Origin: Lachnospiraceae bacterium UBA7480
Lineage (GTDB): Bacteria > Bacillota > Clostridia > Lachnospirales > Lachnospiraceae
Direction of reading: 5' to 3'
NCBI GenBank assembly: GCA_002479655.1
Contig: DLOQ01000189.1
Location: forward strand, 5,545 to 11,211
DNA: 5,667 nt
Translations under genes and position numbers: made by a program
In this document: piece by piece, positions 1 through 5,667 of the stretch
Position numbering within the stretch: position 1 is the stretch's first letter
Layout: each line of letters begins with the position of its first letter
Notes under the pieces: model-generated
Database searches by the model: none
Seen by the model: the letters and a program-made list of their open reading frames with translations, nothing else
What the model was told of the DNA's origin: nothing

Positions 1-65
1 GGACGCCCTCTGGAGTCTCCAATCGCACAGGTAAAATAATTTTTAAAAAAATTTTCAATTTGCTA

Positions 66-93
66 TAAAGTTTTTGTTAAGTACATCCGATAT
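66..93 (+). promoter_or_regulatory. Probable sigma-D/sigma-28 (flagellar-type) promoter
   Basis: The sequence shows TAAAGTTT at 66-73, a 12-base spacer, and TCCGATAT at 86-93. The known sigma-28/sigma-D consensus is TAAAGTTT, about 11 bases, GCCGATAA (GCCGATAT is common in Bacillus), so both boxes match almost perfectly with a spacer one base longer. No credible sigma-A pair overlaps it. An A/T-rich stretch at about 37-60 lies just upstream and could act as an UP-like element. Transcription would start near 100, giving a leader of about 60 bases before the ATG at 162. It implies that the downstream gene is co-expressed with late flagellar and chemotaxis genes. Confidence 0.75.
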
Positions 94-146
94 AACTGAT
101 AAGGCAGAGTACCATTAAGAAAACTGTCATAAAATAATCTCAATTC

Positions 147-153
147 AAGGAGG
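147..153 (+). promoter_or_regulatory. Shine-Dalgarno site of the 162-806 gene
   Basis: AAGGAGG lies 8 bases before the ATG at 162. It is a perfect match to the anti-Shine-Dalgarno and fixes this start over any internal ATG. Confidence 0.9.
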
Positions 154-161
154 ATAAAACT

Positions 162-806
162 ATGAGCGTAAATGGAGTTACGGATGGTGTATCATCAAAT
201 TACAGCGGATACACAAGTTACAGTCAGTCAAATGAGACAAAAGCTGCGGAAAAGACAGCTGCGGATACTGCAACATCTGCAAAAGAGGACGTCGGAGCAG
301 TTTATGAAGCAAGTAAGGATGCAGCAAAAACAAGCGCTTCCACAAAGAAAACATATAAGGCTGATCCCGCTTTGATTGCAAAGTTAAAAGAGGACGCTAA
401 TCAGCGCGCGCAGCAGCTGCAGAGCATTGTAGAGCAGTTGATGACAAAGCAGGGCAAAACATACAACAAAGCCAATGGTCTTAAGGGATTATATGAATCA
501 CTTGAAGTTGATGCTGCAACAAAGGCTCAGGCTCAGAAAGATATTGCAGATGACGGTTACTGGGGCGTTGACCAGACCTCCAGCCGGATCTTCGATTTTG
601 CAATGGCACTTTCCGGCGGTGATCCGGATAAGATGGAAGAAATGCGTGATGCATTCTTAAAGGGATATAAAAAGGCGGAGAAAGCTTGGGGCGATGCTCT
701 TCCTGATATCAGCAAACGGACTTACGATGCTGTAATTGATAAATTTGATAATTATAAGAAAGAGAATTCTGATTCAGCATCCAAAATAACGGAATCACAG
801 GTATAA
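162..806 (+). CDS. Uncharacterised helical protein, probably part of the motility (sigma-D) regulon
   Basis: The product has 214 residues. I do not know its function. There is no signal peptide, no membrane segment and no cysteine, so it should be soluble. Residues 1-65 are low-complexity, rich in Ala, Ser, Thr and Lys, and probably disordered. Residues 66-128 look helical and charged. Residues 129-198 form the best candidate conserved domain, with GYWGVDQTSSRIFDFA (132-147), a Gly-Gly-Asp turn (152-154), and KGYKKAEKAWGD..LPDIS (167-184). From memory this C-terminal pattern (Tyr-Trp, Thr-x-x-Arg-Ile-x-Asp-Phe, Gly-Asp, Gly-Tyr/Phe-Lys-x-Ala-Glu-x-x-Trp-Gly, Leu-Pro-Asp-Ile-Ser) resembles small proteins labelled DUF5610 or 'hydrogenase-4 component G', often found in flagellated bacteria. 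That resemblance was not tested by a search, and the hydrogenase label is probably misleading. The strong Shine-Dalgarno and sigma-D-type promoter support a real, well-expressed gene. The downstream hairpin at 850-913 is its likely terminator. Confidence 0.88.
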   Translation: MSVNGVTDGVSSNYSGYTSYSQSNETKAAEKTAADTATSAKEDVGAVYEASKDAAKTSASTKKTYKADPALIAKLKEDANQRAQQLQSIVEQLMTKQGKTYNKANGLKGLYESLEVDAATKAQAQKDIADDGYWGVDQTSSRIFDFAMALSGGDPDKMEEMRDAFLKGYKKAEKAWGDALPDISKRTYDAVIDKFDNYKKENSDSASKITESQV

Positions 807-839
807 GACGCAGCCTGTAAGTTCTTTCAAGAATTCAAC

Positions 840-866
840 ATAATCATATCCTCCCATGCATATAAT
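840..866 (+). promoter_or_regulatory. Candidate sporulation-type (sigma-E-like) promoter for the SPOCS/LysM gene
   Basis: ATAAT at 840-844 and CATATAAT at 859-866 are separated by 14 bases. The known Bacillus sigma-E pattern is kmATATT, about 14 bases, CATACAnT, so the match is 4 of 5 core bases for the -35 and 7 of 8 for the -10. The -10 also fits sigma-K loosely (CATAnnnTA). The caveat is that 861-866 is also a perfect sigma-A -10 (TATAAT), although no good TTGACA-like -35 lies 16-18 bases upstream. With either factor, transcription would begin near 873-875, inside the loop of the 850-907 hairpin. The sigma factor is inferred mainly from the sporulation-type product. Confidence 0.42.
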
Positions 867-913
867 GTAACGAATACACAACGGATTACATTGTATAGCA
901 TGGGAGGTTTTTT
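850..913 (+). terminator. Hairpin plus T-run: intrinsic terminator that also sequesters the next gene's Shine-Dalgarno
   Basis: The 5' arm 850-870 pairs with the 3' arm 886-907: ten perfect pairs (850-859 with 898-907, CCTCCCATGC against GCATGGGAGG), one bulged A at 897, then eleven pairs (860-870 with 886-896) including one G-U. The loop is 15 bases (871-885). Six T residues (908-913) follow at once, which is the form of a Rho-independent terminator for the 162-806 gene. The unusual point is that the GGGAGG in the 3' arm is the Shine-Dalgarno of the gene starting at 914, and the T-run runs into its ATG. RNA carrying both arms would therefore be terminated or have its ribosome site buried. 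Confidence 0.8.
902..907 (+). promoter_or_regulatory. Shine-Dalgarno site of the SPOCS/LysM gene, within the hairpin arm
   Basis: GGGAGG ends 6 bases before the ATG at 914, which is ideal spacing and decides this start over the next in-frame ATG (codon 10), which has no such site. All six bases are paired with 850-855 in the predicted hairpin, so access depends on where the mRNA begins. Confidence 0.85.
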
Positions 914-2476
914 ATGGATTTAATCAAGCAAACCGTACATATGGAAAGAGAATATCCTAAGGCGTCTTCTCAATTTGTGATAGAGGAGGATCTGATCATT
1001 CCCGATCAGAAGGCTGATATTTATAAAGTTCTGTTAAACAAAAGCGACATCATACAGGATGAGATCCGCGTTCTGGATAATCATATCGTCTTCAAAGGAA
1101 AACTGAATTACTGCATCCTTTATAAGACAGATACCCAGCCGGCGGGACTGTCCTCACTGACCGGCAGCATCATTTTAGAAGAACAGCTGTTTATGGATGG
1201 TCTTCAGAATAATGACAGCGTCAATGCGTCTGCTGCTCTGGAAGACTTTGAAGTCACAATCATTAACTCCCGCAAATTAAATCTTCATGCGCTGCTTCAT
1301 CTTTCCGCAGTAAAGACGGAGCTTTATGATGAAGAGATCACTTCCGATCTGGAAACTGACGAGATCATTGAAACACATAAGGAAAACCGTGAATTATTGG
1401 AGCTTTCCGTATTAAAGAAAGATATCTGCAGGATCAAAGAAGAGATCGAGCTGCCGAAAAGCTATCCCAACATCGCGCAGACTTTATGGAAAAGGATCAG
1501 CTTAGGCGAGGTGGATATCAAACCGGCGGAAGATACCTTGCAAATCAAATCCAATATATCCGTATTCCTGCTTTATATCGGAGAAGGCGAGGACGCCCCC
1601 ATCCGTTTTTATGAAACCGTTATTCCATACCAGTGTACTCTGGAATGTAATAACAGCACTGCCTCCATGATCCCAAGGATTTCTTACCACGTCAGCCACT
1701 CAGAAGCAGAAGTACGCCCTGACTTTGACGGCGAAGAACGGATCATCGGCATTGATATGGTTCTGGATCTGTCCATCCGGCTGTTTACCGAGACAACGCT
1801 GCCGGTACTGTGCAGCATCTATGGCACACAGCATGATTATCATGCTGTTACAAAAGAAGCAAAAACCATGCGCCTGTGCGTCAATAATTCCAGCCAGCAT
1901 ACCCTTAATGAAAAGGTATCCCTTGCCGAAGATGCCCCTGCCGTAATGCAGCTATGCCACTCTAATGGATTTTTAAAACTTGACGAGCCGAAGGTCGTAG
2001 AAAACGGCATCGAAATGTGCGGCGTCCTGCAGGTACAGATCTTATACATCACTCAGGAAGACGCAGCGCCATATGCTTCCTTTACAAAGGATATTCCGTT
2101 CTCCTATGTGATCGAAGCGCCGCAGATCACAGCAGATTCCGTCTTTTCGATCGACAACTGCCAAGACAGTTGTCTTGACCAGCTGAATATCAATATGGTC
2201 AACGGAACAGAACTGGAGATCCGCGCCACTCTCTCTTTCAAGACATTTGTTTATGAGACCGCCAGCTGCAACCTCATAACAGATATTGAGATGAATGAGA
2301 TCGATCCGCTGAAATTAAATGCCCTGCCAAGTGTCATCGTTTATTTTGTCAAGGAAGGCGACAGCCTGTGGAAGATCGGCCAGCAGTACTATGTCACGGT
2401 AGCTTCCATCATGGAACAGAACAATCTTACCAGTGATGTGATCCATCCGGGCGACAAACTTTTTATCGTCAAATAG
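914..2476 (+). CDS. SPOCS (DUF3794) repeat and LysM domain protein, probable spore coat/cortex morphogenetic protein
   Basis: The product has 520 residues. The body holds what look like three copies of the SPOCS/DUF3794 beta-rich domain, at roughly residues 28-140, 195-300 and 355-450. Each has the recurring pattern of an acidic stretch, 'KGKLNYCILY' (61-70), 'KSNISVFLLY' (212-221) or 'CGVLQVQILY' (369-378), then a Phe/Glu-rich strand such as 'FYETVIPY' (232-239) or 'FTKDIPFSY' (390-398). The C-terminus (about 476-519) is a single LysM domain: YFVKEGDSLWKIGQQY, then Asn-Asn-Leu, then HPGDKLFI. LysM binds N-acetylglucosamine in peptidoglycan, and in family knowledge SPOCS/LysM proteins of clostridia act at the spore cortex or coat, in the manner of SafA or SpoVID of Bacillus. 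There is no signal peptide, which fits synthesis in the mother-cell cytoplasm. The gene ends convergently with livF, the two sharing a bidirectional terminator. Its expression is probably governed by the promoter and hairpin at 840-913. The exact role in the spore is inferred. Confidence 0.9.
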   Translation: MDLIKQTVHMEREYPKASSQFVIEEDLIIPDQKADIYKVLLNKSDIIQDEIRVLDNHIVFKGKLNYCILYKTDTQPAGLSSLTGSIILEEQLFMDGLQNNDSVNASAALEDFEVTIINSRKLNLHALLHLSAVKTELYDEEITSDLETDEIIETHKENRELLELSVLKKDICRIKEEIELPKSYPNIAQTLWKRISLGEVDIKPAEDTLQIKSNISVFLLYIGEGEDAPIRFYETVIPYQCTLECNNSTASMIPRISYHVSHSEAEVRPDFDGEERIIGIDMVLDLSIRLFTETTLPVLCSIYGTQHDYHAVTKEAKTMRLCVNNSSQHTLNEKVSLAEDAPAVMQLCHSNGFLKLDEPKVVENGIEMCGVLQVQILYITQEDAAPYASFTKDIPFSYVIEAPQITADSVFSIDNCQDSCLDQLNINMVNGTELEIRATLSFKTFVYETASCNLITDIEMNEIDPLKLNALPSVIVYFVKEGDSLWKIGQQYYVTVASIMEQNNLTSDVIHPGDKLFIVK

Positions 2477-2508
2477 AGATTTTTATTTCAGCACAATATC
2501 TTTGTATC

Positions 2509-2542
2509 AAAAAACAGGGATCGTGTTCCGGTCCCTGTTTTT
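2509..2542. terminator. Bidirectional intrinsic terminator between convergent genes
   Basis: The 5' arm 2510-2523 (AAAAACAGGGATCG) pairs with 2529-2542 (CGGTCCCTGTTTTT) around the 5-base loop TGTTC, giving 14 pairs including one G-T. The A-run on one side and T-run on the other give a U-tract on both strands. It therefore serves the SPOCS/LysM gene (stop at 2476) on the + strand and livF (stop at 2549) on the - strand. In the - direction the hairpin starts only 6 bases after the livF stop. Confidence 0.92.
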
Positions 2543-2548
2543 ATTGCA

Positions 2549-3259
2549 TCATACGCCCAGATATGCTTTTTTGACATCTTCATTCTCCAGCATTTCAGAT
2601 GCTTTTCCGGACATCGTGATATTGCCGGTCTCCAACACATACGCCCTGTCCGCTATGCCAAGCGCCATCTTTGCATTCTGCTCTACCAAAAGGATCGTGA
2701 TACCGCTTTCATGGCAGTATTCTATAATAGAGAAAACTTCCTTTACCAGCAGCGGTGACAGTCCCATGGACGGCTCATCCATCAGGATCATCTTCGGGGA
2801 ACTCATCAAAGCGCGACCCATGGCGAGCATCTGCTGTTCTCCGCCGCTAAGTGTTCCGGCAAGCTGGTTTTTTCTTTCCTCCAGCCGCGGGAAATGCTTA
2901 TAGATCATCTCCAGCGTCTCATCAATCACTTTTTTATCCTTCTGGATATACGCGCCCATCTTCAGATTCTGATATACGGACAGATTGGCAAATACCCTTC
3001 TGCCCTCCGGCACATGCGCCATCCCCATGGAAACGATCTTATGACCGGGAACCTTTGTAATATCCGTTCCCTCAAAGATGACCGATCCCGCTTTGGGCTG
3101 GATCAAGCCGGTGATCGTATGAAGGATCGTTGTCTTGCCTGCGCCATTGGCCCCGATCAATGCAATGACTTCTCCCTGATTTACCTCAAAGGAAACACCC
3201 TTGATCGCTTGGATCAAGCCGTAATACACTTGTAGATCCTTAACTTCCAGCATTGCCAT
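2549..3259 (-). CDS. livF: Branched-chain amino acid ABC transporter, ATP-binding protein LivF
   Basis: The product has 236 residues, the normal length for LivF. It is one of the two cytoplasmic ATPases that drive uptake of leucine, isoleucine and valine (or related substrates) through LivH and LivM. Visible motifs are Walker A GANGAGKT (36-43), the LivF-type Q-loop region HVPEGRRVF (82-90), the ABC signature LSGGEQQ (137-143), Walker B MILMDEP (157-163), and the D-loop MGLSP (165-169). At the switch position it has VEQN (192-195) with Gln in place of the usual His, which is normal for LivF and not a defect. The C-terminus KKAYLGV is typical. It is the last gene of the livHMGF group, 138 bases after livG, and is followed directly by a strong terminator. 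The start with GAGAGG (3271-3276), 11 bases upstream, is preferred; Met3 is a possible alternative. The exact substrate cannot be read from the ATPase. Confidence 0.95.
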   Translation of the reverse strand: MAMLEVKDLQVYYGLIQAIKGVSFEVNQGEVIALIGANGAGKTTILHTITGLIQPKAGSVIFEGTDITKVPGHKIVSMGMAHVPEGRRVFANLSVYQNLKMGAYIQKDKKVIDETLEMIYKHFPRLEERKNQLAGTLSGGEQQMLAMGRALMSSPKMILMDEPSMGLSPLLVKEVFSIIEYCHESGITILLVEQNAKMALGIADRAYVLETGNITMSGKASEMLENEDVKKAYLGV

Positions 3260-3397
3260 ATTGTTTGTTACCTCTCATTGTTCTATTCATATCAGGTAAT
3301 TGCGTAACTCTTACCACACTTTTTTCTATTGCGCAGCATTGACAATTCATCGCAGGCACGCTTGCGCTTCGTGTCCCATTCTTTTAATTTACATATT

Positions 3398-4156
3398 TCA
3401 CTCGCCCAGATACGCTTTCACAACTTCCGGATTATTCAGCACTTCTTCCGTGTCTCCCTGACACAATACCTGTCCGAAATTAAGCACAGTCAGCTTTGAA
3501 CAGATTCCGGATACCAGTTTCATATCATGCTCGATCAAAAGAATCGTCATCTTAAACTGATCCCGAACAAACTGTATCGTATTCATCAATTCCAGCGTTT
3601 CATTAGGATTCATTCCTGCTGCCGGTTCATCCAAAAGCAAAAGCTTGGGATTGGTGGCAAGAGCTCTTGCGATCTCCAATTTACGCTGCTTACCGTATGG
3701 AAGGTTGCTTGCCAAGGTATCCGCTTCCTGATCGAGATCAAATACCTTTAACAGTTCTATGGATTTCTCCCTCATTTCCTTTTCCGCCCTGCGATAAGAA
3801 GGCAGCTTCAAAATGCCTGCTATAGTAGGATATGTGATCTCATTATGCAGACCGACCATAACATTTTCCTGTACGGTCAGTTCCTTAAACAACCGGATAT
3901 TCTGGAAGGTTCTTGCGATTCCTTCCTTATTGATCTCTATGGTCTTCTTTCCGGTGATATCCTTACCATCCAGAATGATATGACCTTCACTAGGTTTATA
4001 TACACCGGTAAGCAGGTTAAAGACCGTTGTCTTTCCCGCGCCGTTCGGCCCGATCAGCCCGTACAGCGCGCCTTCCTCAATGGAAACATTAAAATCATCC
4101 ACCGCTCTCAACCCGCCAAAGGATATGCTTAAATTGGTAACCTCTAACATTGCCAT
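3398..4156 (-). CDS. livG: Branched-chain amino acid ABC transporter, ATP-binding protein LivG
   Basis: The product has 252 residues, normal for LivG, and is the second cytoplasmic ATPase of the importer. Motifs are Walker A GPNGAGKT (36-43), the Q-loop ARTFQNIRLF (Gln85), the LivG-type signature LPYGKQRKLE (152-161), Walker B LLLLDEPAAGMNP (172-184), and the switch His210 in LLIEHDM. LivG has the catalytic His that LivF lacks, so the pair is asymmetric as expected for the family. The C-terminus VVKAYLGE is typical. The weak Shine-Dalgarno GAAAGG (4169-4174) lies 12 bases before the chosen ATG; Met3 would be even farther. The gene follows livM by 85 bases, on the same strand and presumably the same transcript. 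Confidence 0.95.
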   Translation of the reverse strand: MAMLEVTNLSISFGGLRAVDDFNVSIEEGALYGLIGPNGAGKTTVFNLLTGVYKPSEGHIILDGKDITGKKTIEINKEGIARTFQNIRLFKELTVQENVMVGLHNEITYPTIAGILKLPSYRRAEKEMREKSIELLKVFDLDQEADTLASNLPYGKQRKLEIARALATNPKLLLLDEPAAGMNPNETLELMNTIQFVRDQFKMTILLIEHDMKLVSGICSKLTVLNFGQVLCQGDTEEVLNNPEVVKAYLGE

Positions 4157-4241
4157 ATCGTATCCATGCCTTTCTCTCAGCTATATCAGCAAAGCCTCAA
4201 CGCCCGCAGACCTTTCTGTATCCTCTGAAACACTCATGATA

Positions 4242-5330
4242 TCAGTCTGCCTGCTTTTCCACCTGTTTGTTCCGTCCCCTCTTCAGCTTTGTAACAATGC
4301 CTTCCTTCCATTCAATCGCTTTCGGGCTCCAGTTAAGCAGCATCATACCGATCAGCACGACCGAATAGATCAAAAGCCTGTATTGCTGCAATCCTCTCAG
4401 CAGCTCCGGCACCAGCGTCAGGATGACTGCCGCAATGATAGAACCGCGGATATTGCCGATTCCGCCAAGCACCACAAATACAAGGATCATGATCGACATA
4501 TTATAACCAAAGTTGTTGGTAGTTGCCTTGACGATCGAAAAATTGTGCGCATACAACACGCCCGCCGCACCGGCAAGCGCCGCTGAAATCGAAAATGCCA
4601 TCAGCTTATATTTTGTAATATTGATGCCGACGGATTCCGCAGCGATCAGATTATCACGTATCGCCATGATCGCTCTTCCGTCTCTGGAATGAATCAGGTT
4701 CAATACCACAAACAGCGTAATCAGAAGCAGCAGGATGCCTATCGTAAAATTGGCGTCAGAAGGCATACCACTGATTCCCTGCGGTCCCTTGACGATCTCT
4801 ACCGCGCCTTCTTCCATGCCCAGCGACATCATATCTTTGGTAGAAAAATGCAGACCATTGGAATCCTTTCCAAGATAGATGATATTTACAACATTTTTTA
4901 TGATTTCACAAAATGCCAGCGTAACGATCGCCAGATAATCTCCCCGTAGCCGAAGCACCGGGATACCGATCAAAAATCCGATCACTCCCGCCGCCAATGC
5001 GCCAAGCAGGATCGCAAGGAAAAACCGAAGATATGATACCGTGATCACATCCTTCATACAGATAGAAAATACCGCGCCGACAAACACGCCGATACAGGAA
5101 AATCCCGCATGCCCTAAGCTCAATTCGCCCAAAATGCCGACCGTAAGATTGAGCGATACAGCCATAATGGCATAATAGCAGAGCGGCACTAAAAGTCCTT
5201 TCATCTGATTGGACATATGACCCGTATGCATGCAGATCTCACATATGATATATACGGCAATGACCATACCATAAGTAATGATCATCTGCTTTGTATATGC
5301 AGTCATCTTTTTCTTTTTTGCATCTTCCAT
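4242..5330 (-). CDS. livM: Branched-chain amino acid ABC transporter, permease LivM
   Basis: The product has 362 residues and is a polytopic inner-membrane permease of the HAAT family that pairs with LivH. A Lys-rich cytoplasmic N-terminus (residues 4-8) is followed by hydrophobic segments at about 17-34, 44-65, 75-91, 102-122, 131-152, 195-212, 242-262, 276-292, 297-310 and 318-333. Family landmarks are GILGELSLGHAGF (65-77), RLRGDYLAIVTLAFCEI (127-143), GPQGISGMP (182-190), and the cytoplasmic coupling loop SRDGRAIMAIRDN..AAESVGINITKYK (215-242), which contacts the ATPases. The tail (348-362) is basic then polar. The start is not fully settled: a GGGG sits only 2 bases before the ATG and AAAGGGG sits about 14 bases before it, neither at ideal spacing. 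Met9 has no Shine-Dalgarno and is less likely. The gene follows livH by 79 bases. Confidence 0.94.
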   Translation of the reverse strand: MEDAKKKKMTAYTKQMIITYGMVIAVYIICEICMHTGHMSNQMKGLLVPLCYYAIMAVSLNLTVGILGELSLGHAGFSCIGVFVGAVFSICMKDVITVSYLRFFLAILLGALAAGVIGFLIGIPVLRLRGDYLAIVTLAFCEIIKNVVNIIYLGKDSNGLHFSTKDMMSLGMEEGAVEIVKGPQGISGMPSDANFTIGILLLLITLFVVLNLIHSRDGRAIMAIRDNLIAAESVGINITKYKLMAFSISAALAGAAGVLYAHNFSIVKATTNNFGYNMSIMILVFVVLGGIGNIRGSIIAAVILTLVPELLRGLQQYRLLIYSVVLIGMMLLNWSPKAIEWKEGIVTKLKRGRNKQVEKQAD

Positions 5331-5409
5331 ATCCCCAGATATGCCCCTTTCTTCACTATATCCTCAACTATATTTCAACAAGCTTCTTAGCCGTCGGTGA
5401 TGGATCCGA

Positions 5410-5667
5410 TCATACTTTCTCCTGTATCTGCCTGCCTAAGATACCGGTAGGTCTTACCAGCAGCACAATGATCAACGCCGCAAATACAATGGCATCCGAA
5501 AGCTGGAAAGAAATATATGCCTTACTAAGCGCCTCGATCAACACCAGCAGGATACCGCCGATCAACGCTCCCGGAATCGAGCCGATACCACCGAATACCG
5601 CCGCCACAAACGCTTTGATACCGGGCATTGAACCGGTGGTGGGCTTGATATAAACGTAAGCCGCGCC
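5410..5667 (-). CDS. livH: Branched-chain amino acid ABC transporter, permease LivH (C-terminal part, cut by window edge)
   Basis: The last 85 residues plus a TGA stop are visible; the 5' part lies beyond position 5667. The open frame runs without a break to the edge, reading GAAYVYIKPTTGSMPGIKAF, so the internal Met at 5626-5628 is not the start. The stretch KAFVAAVFGGIGSIPGALIGG and the closing VRPTGILG are the well-known C-terminal landmarks of LivH permeases, with two hydrophobic segments (roughly GALIGGILLVLIEAL and DAIVFAALIIVLLV). It precedes livM in the usual order, so it is the second membrane subunit of the same importer. A complete LivH is about 290-300 residues, so roughly two thirds is missing here only because of the window boundary. 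Confidence 0.93.
   Translation of the reverse strand, partial: GAAYVYIKPTTGSMPGIKAFVAAVFGGIGSIPGALIGGILLVLIEALSKAYISFQLSDAIVFAALIIVLLVRPTGILGRQIQEKV

Noticed and set aside
1..39. An open + frame from the window edge, reading GRPLESPIAQVK then TAA, that could be the tail of an upstream gene.
   Set aside because: Only 12 codons are visible, another frame is also open, and no family can be recognised. The - strand also reads an open frame here. The piece is too short to call.
172..660. Alternative-frame ORFs inside the 162-806 gene on both strands.
   Set aside because: The frame beginning at 162 has a perfect Shine-Dalgarno and promoter. The others are Gln/Leu-rich shadow frames without ribosome sites.
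2502..2903. 133-codon + strand open frame, with other long open frames opposite livF, livG, livM and livH.
   Set aside because: These lie antisense to well-supported Liv genes with full motif sets. Their translations have no recognisable domain, and the first one begins inside the bidirectional terminator.
3099..3221. A 12-base direct repeat, TGGATCAAGCCG, at 3099-3110 and 3210-3221 within livF.
   Set aside because: Both copies encode the Gly-Leu-Ile-Gln part of the ATPase in places where LivF commonly has similar residues. This looks like a coding coincidence and not a mobile or regulatory repeat.
3335..3390. GC-rich segment in the livG-livF gap with short inverted repeats (GGCACG against CGTGTC).
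   Set aside because: On the transcribed - strand the stem contains an A-C mismatch and has no following T-run, so it is not a credible terminator or attenuator.
4181..4237. Small - strand ORF of 18 codons (MSVSEDTERSAGVEALLI) between livM and livG, with its ATG just after the livM stop.
   Set aside because: There is no Shine-Dalgarno before it, it is very short, and nothing suggests homology. It is most likely just the livM-livG spacer.

Overview
The window looks like a chromosomal segment of an endospore-forming, flagellated, low-to-moderate GC Firmicute, most likely a clostridium of the Lachnospiraceae type. The assignment is inferred from three things: a SPOCS (DUF3794)/LysM protein, a family typical of spore-forming clostridia; a near-consensus sigma-D/sigma-28 (flagellar-type) promoter; and Firmicute-style Shine-Dalgarno sites. 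No rRNA, tRNA, CRISPR, insertion sequence or phage gene is visible.

Layout. The left half is read on the + strand. A sigma-D-type promoter (66-93) precedes a 214-residue, cysteine-free, mostly helical protein of unknown function (162-806). Then comes a 107-base gap holding a 21-bp hairpin followed by six T residues (850-913), and then a 520-residue SPOCS-repeat/LysM protein (914-2476), probably a spore coat or cortex morphogenetic protein. A strong bidirectional terminator (2509-2542) separates these from the right half, which is read entirely on the - strand. In transcription order it holds the end of livH (cut by the window edge), livM, livG and livF: the two permeases and two ATPases of a branched-chain amino acid (HAAT family) ABC importer. 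The periplasmic-type binding protein gene and the operon promoter must lie beyond the right edge if they are present.

How it works together. The Liv proteins form one transporter, and the livH-M-G-F order is the standard one. The two + strand genes seem to belong to different programmes: motility for the first (from its promoter) and sporulation for the second (from its domains).

The most interesting point is their junction. The hairpin and T-run look like an intrinsic terminator, but the hairpin's 3' arm is also the Shine-Dalgarno of the SPOCS/LysM gene, and the T-run touches its ATG. A sporulation (sigma-E-like) or sigma-A -10 sequence lies in the 5' arm, so a transcript from it would start in the loop, lack the 5' arm and leave the Shine-Dalgarno free. 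Read-through RNA from the motility-type gene would be both terminated and untranslatable. This layout is seen directly in the sequence; the regulatory behaviour is inference.
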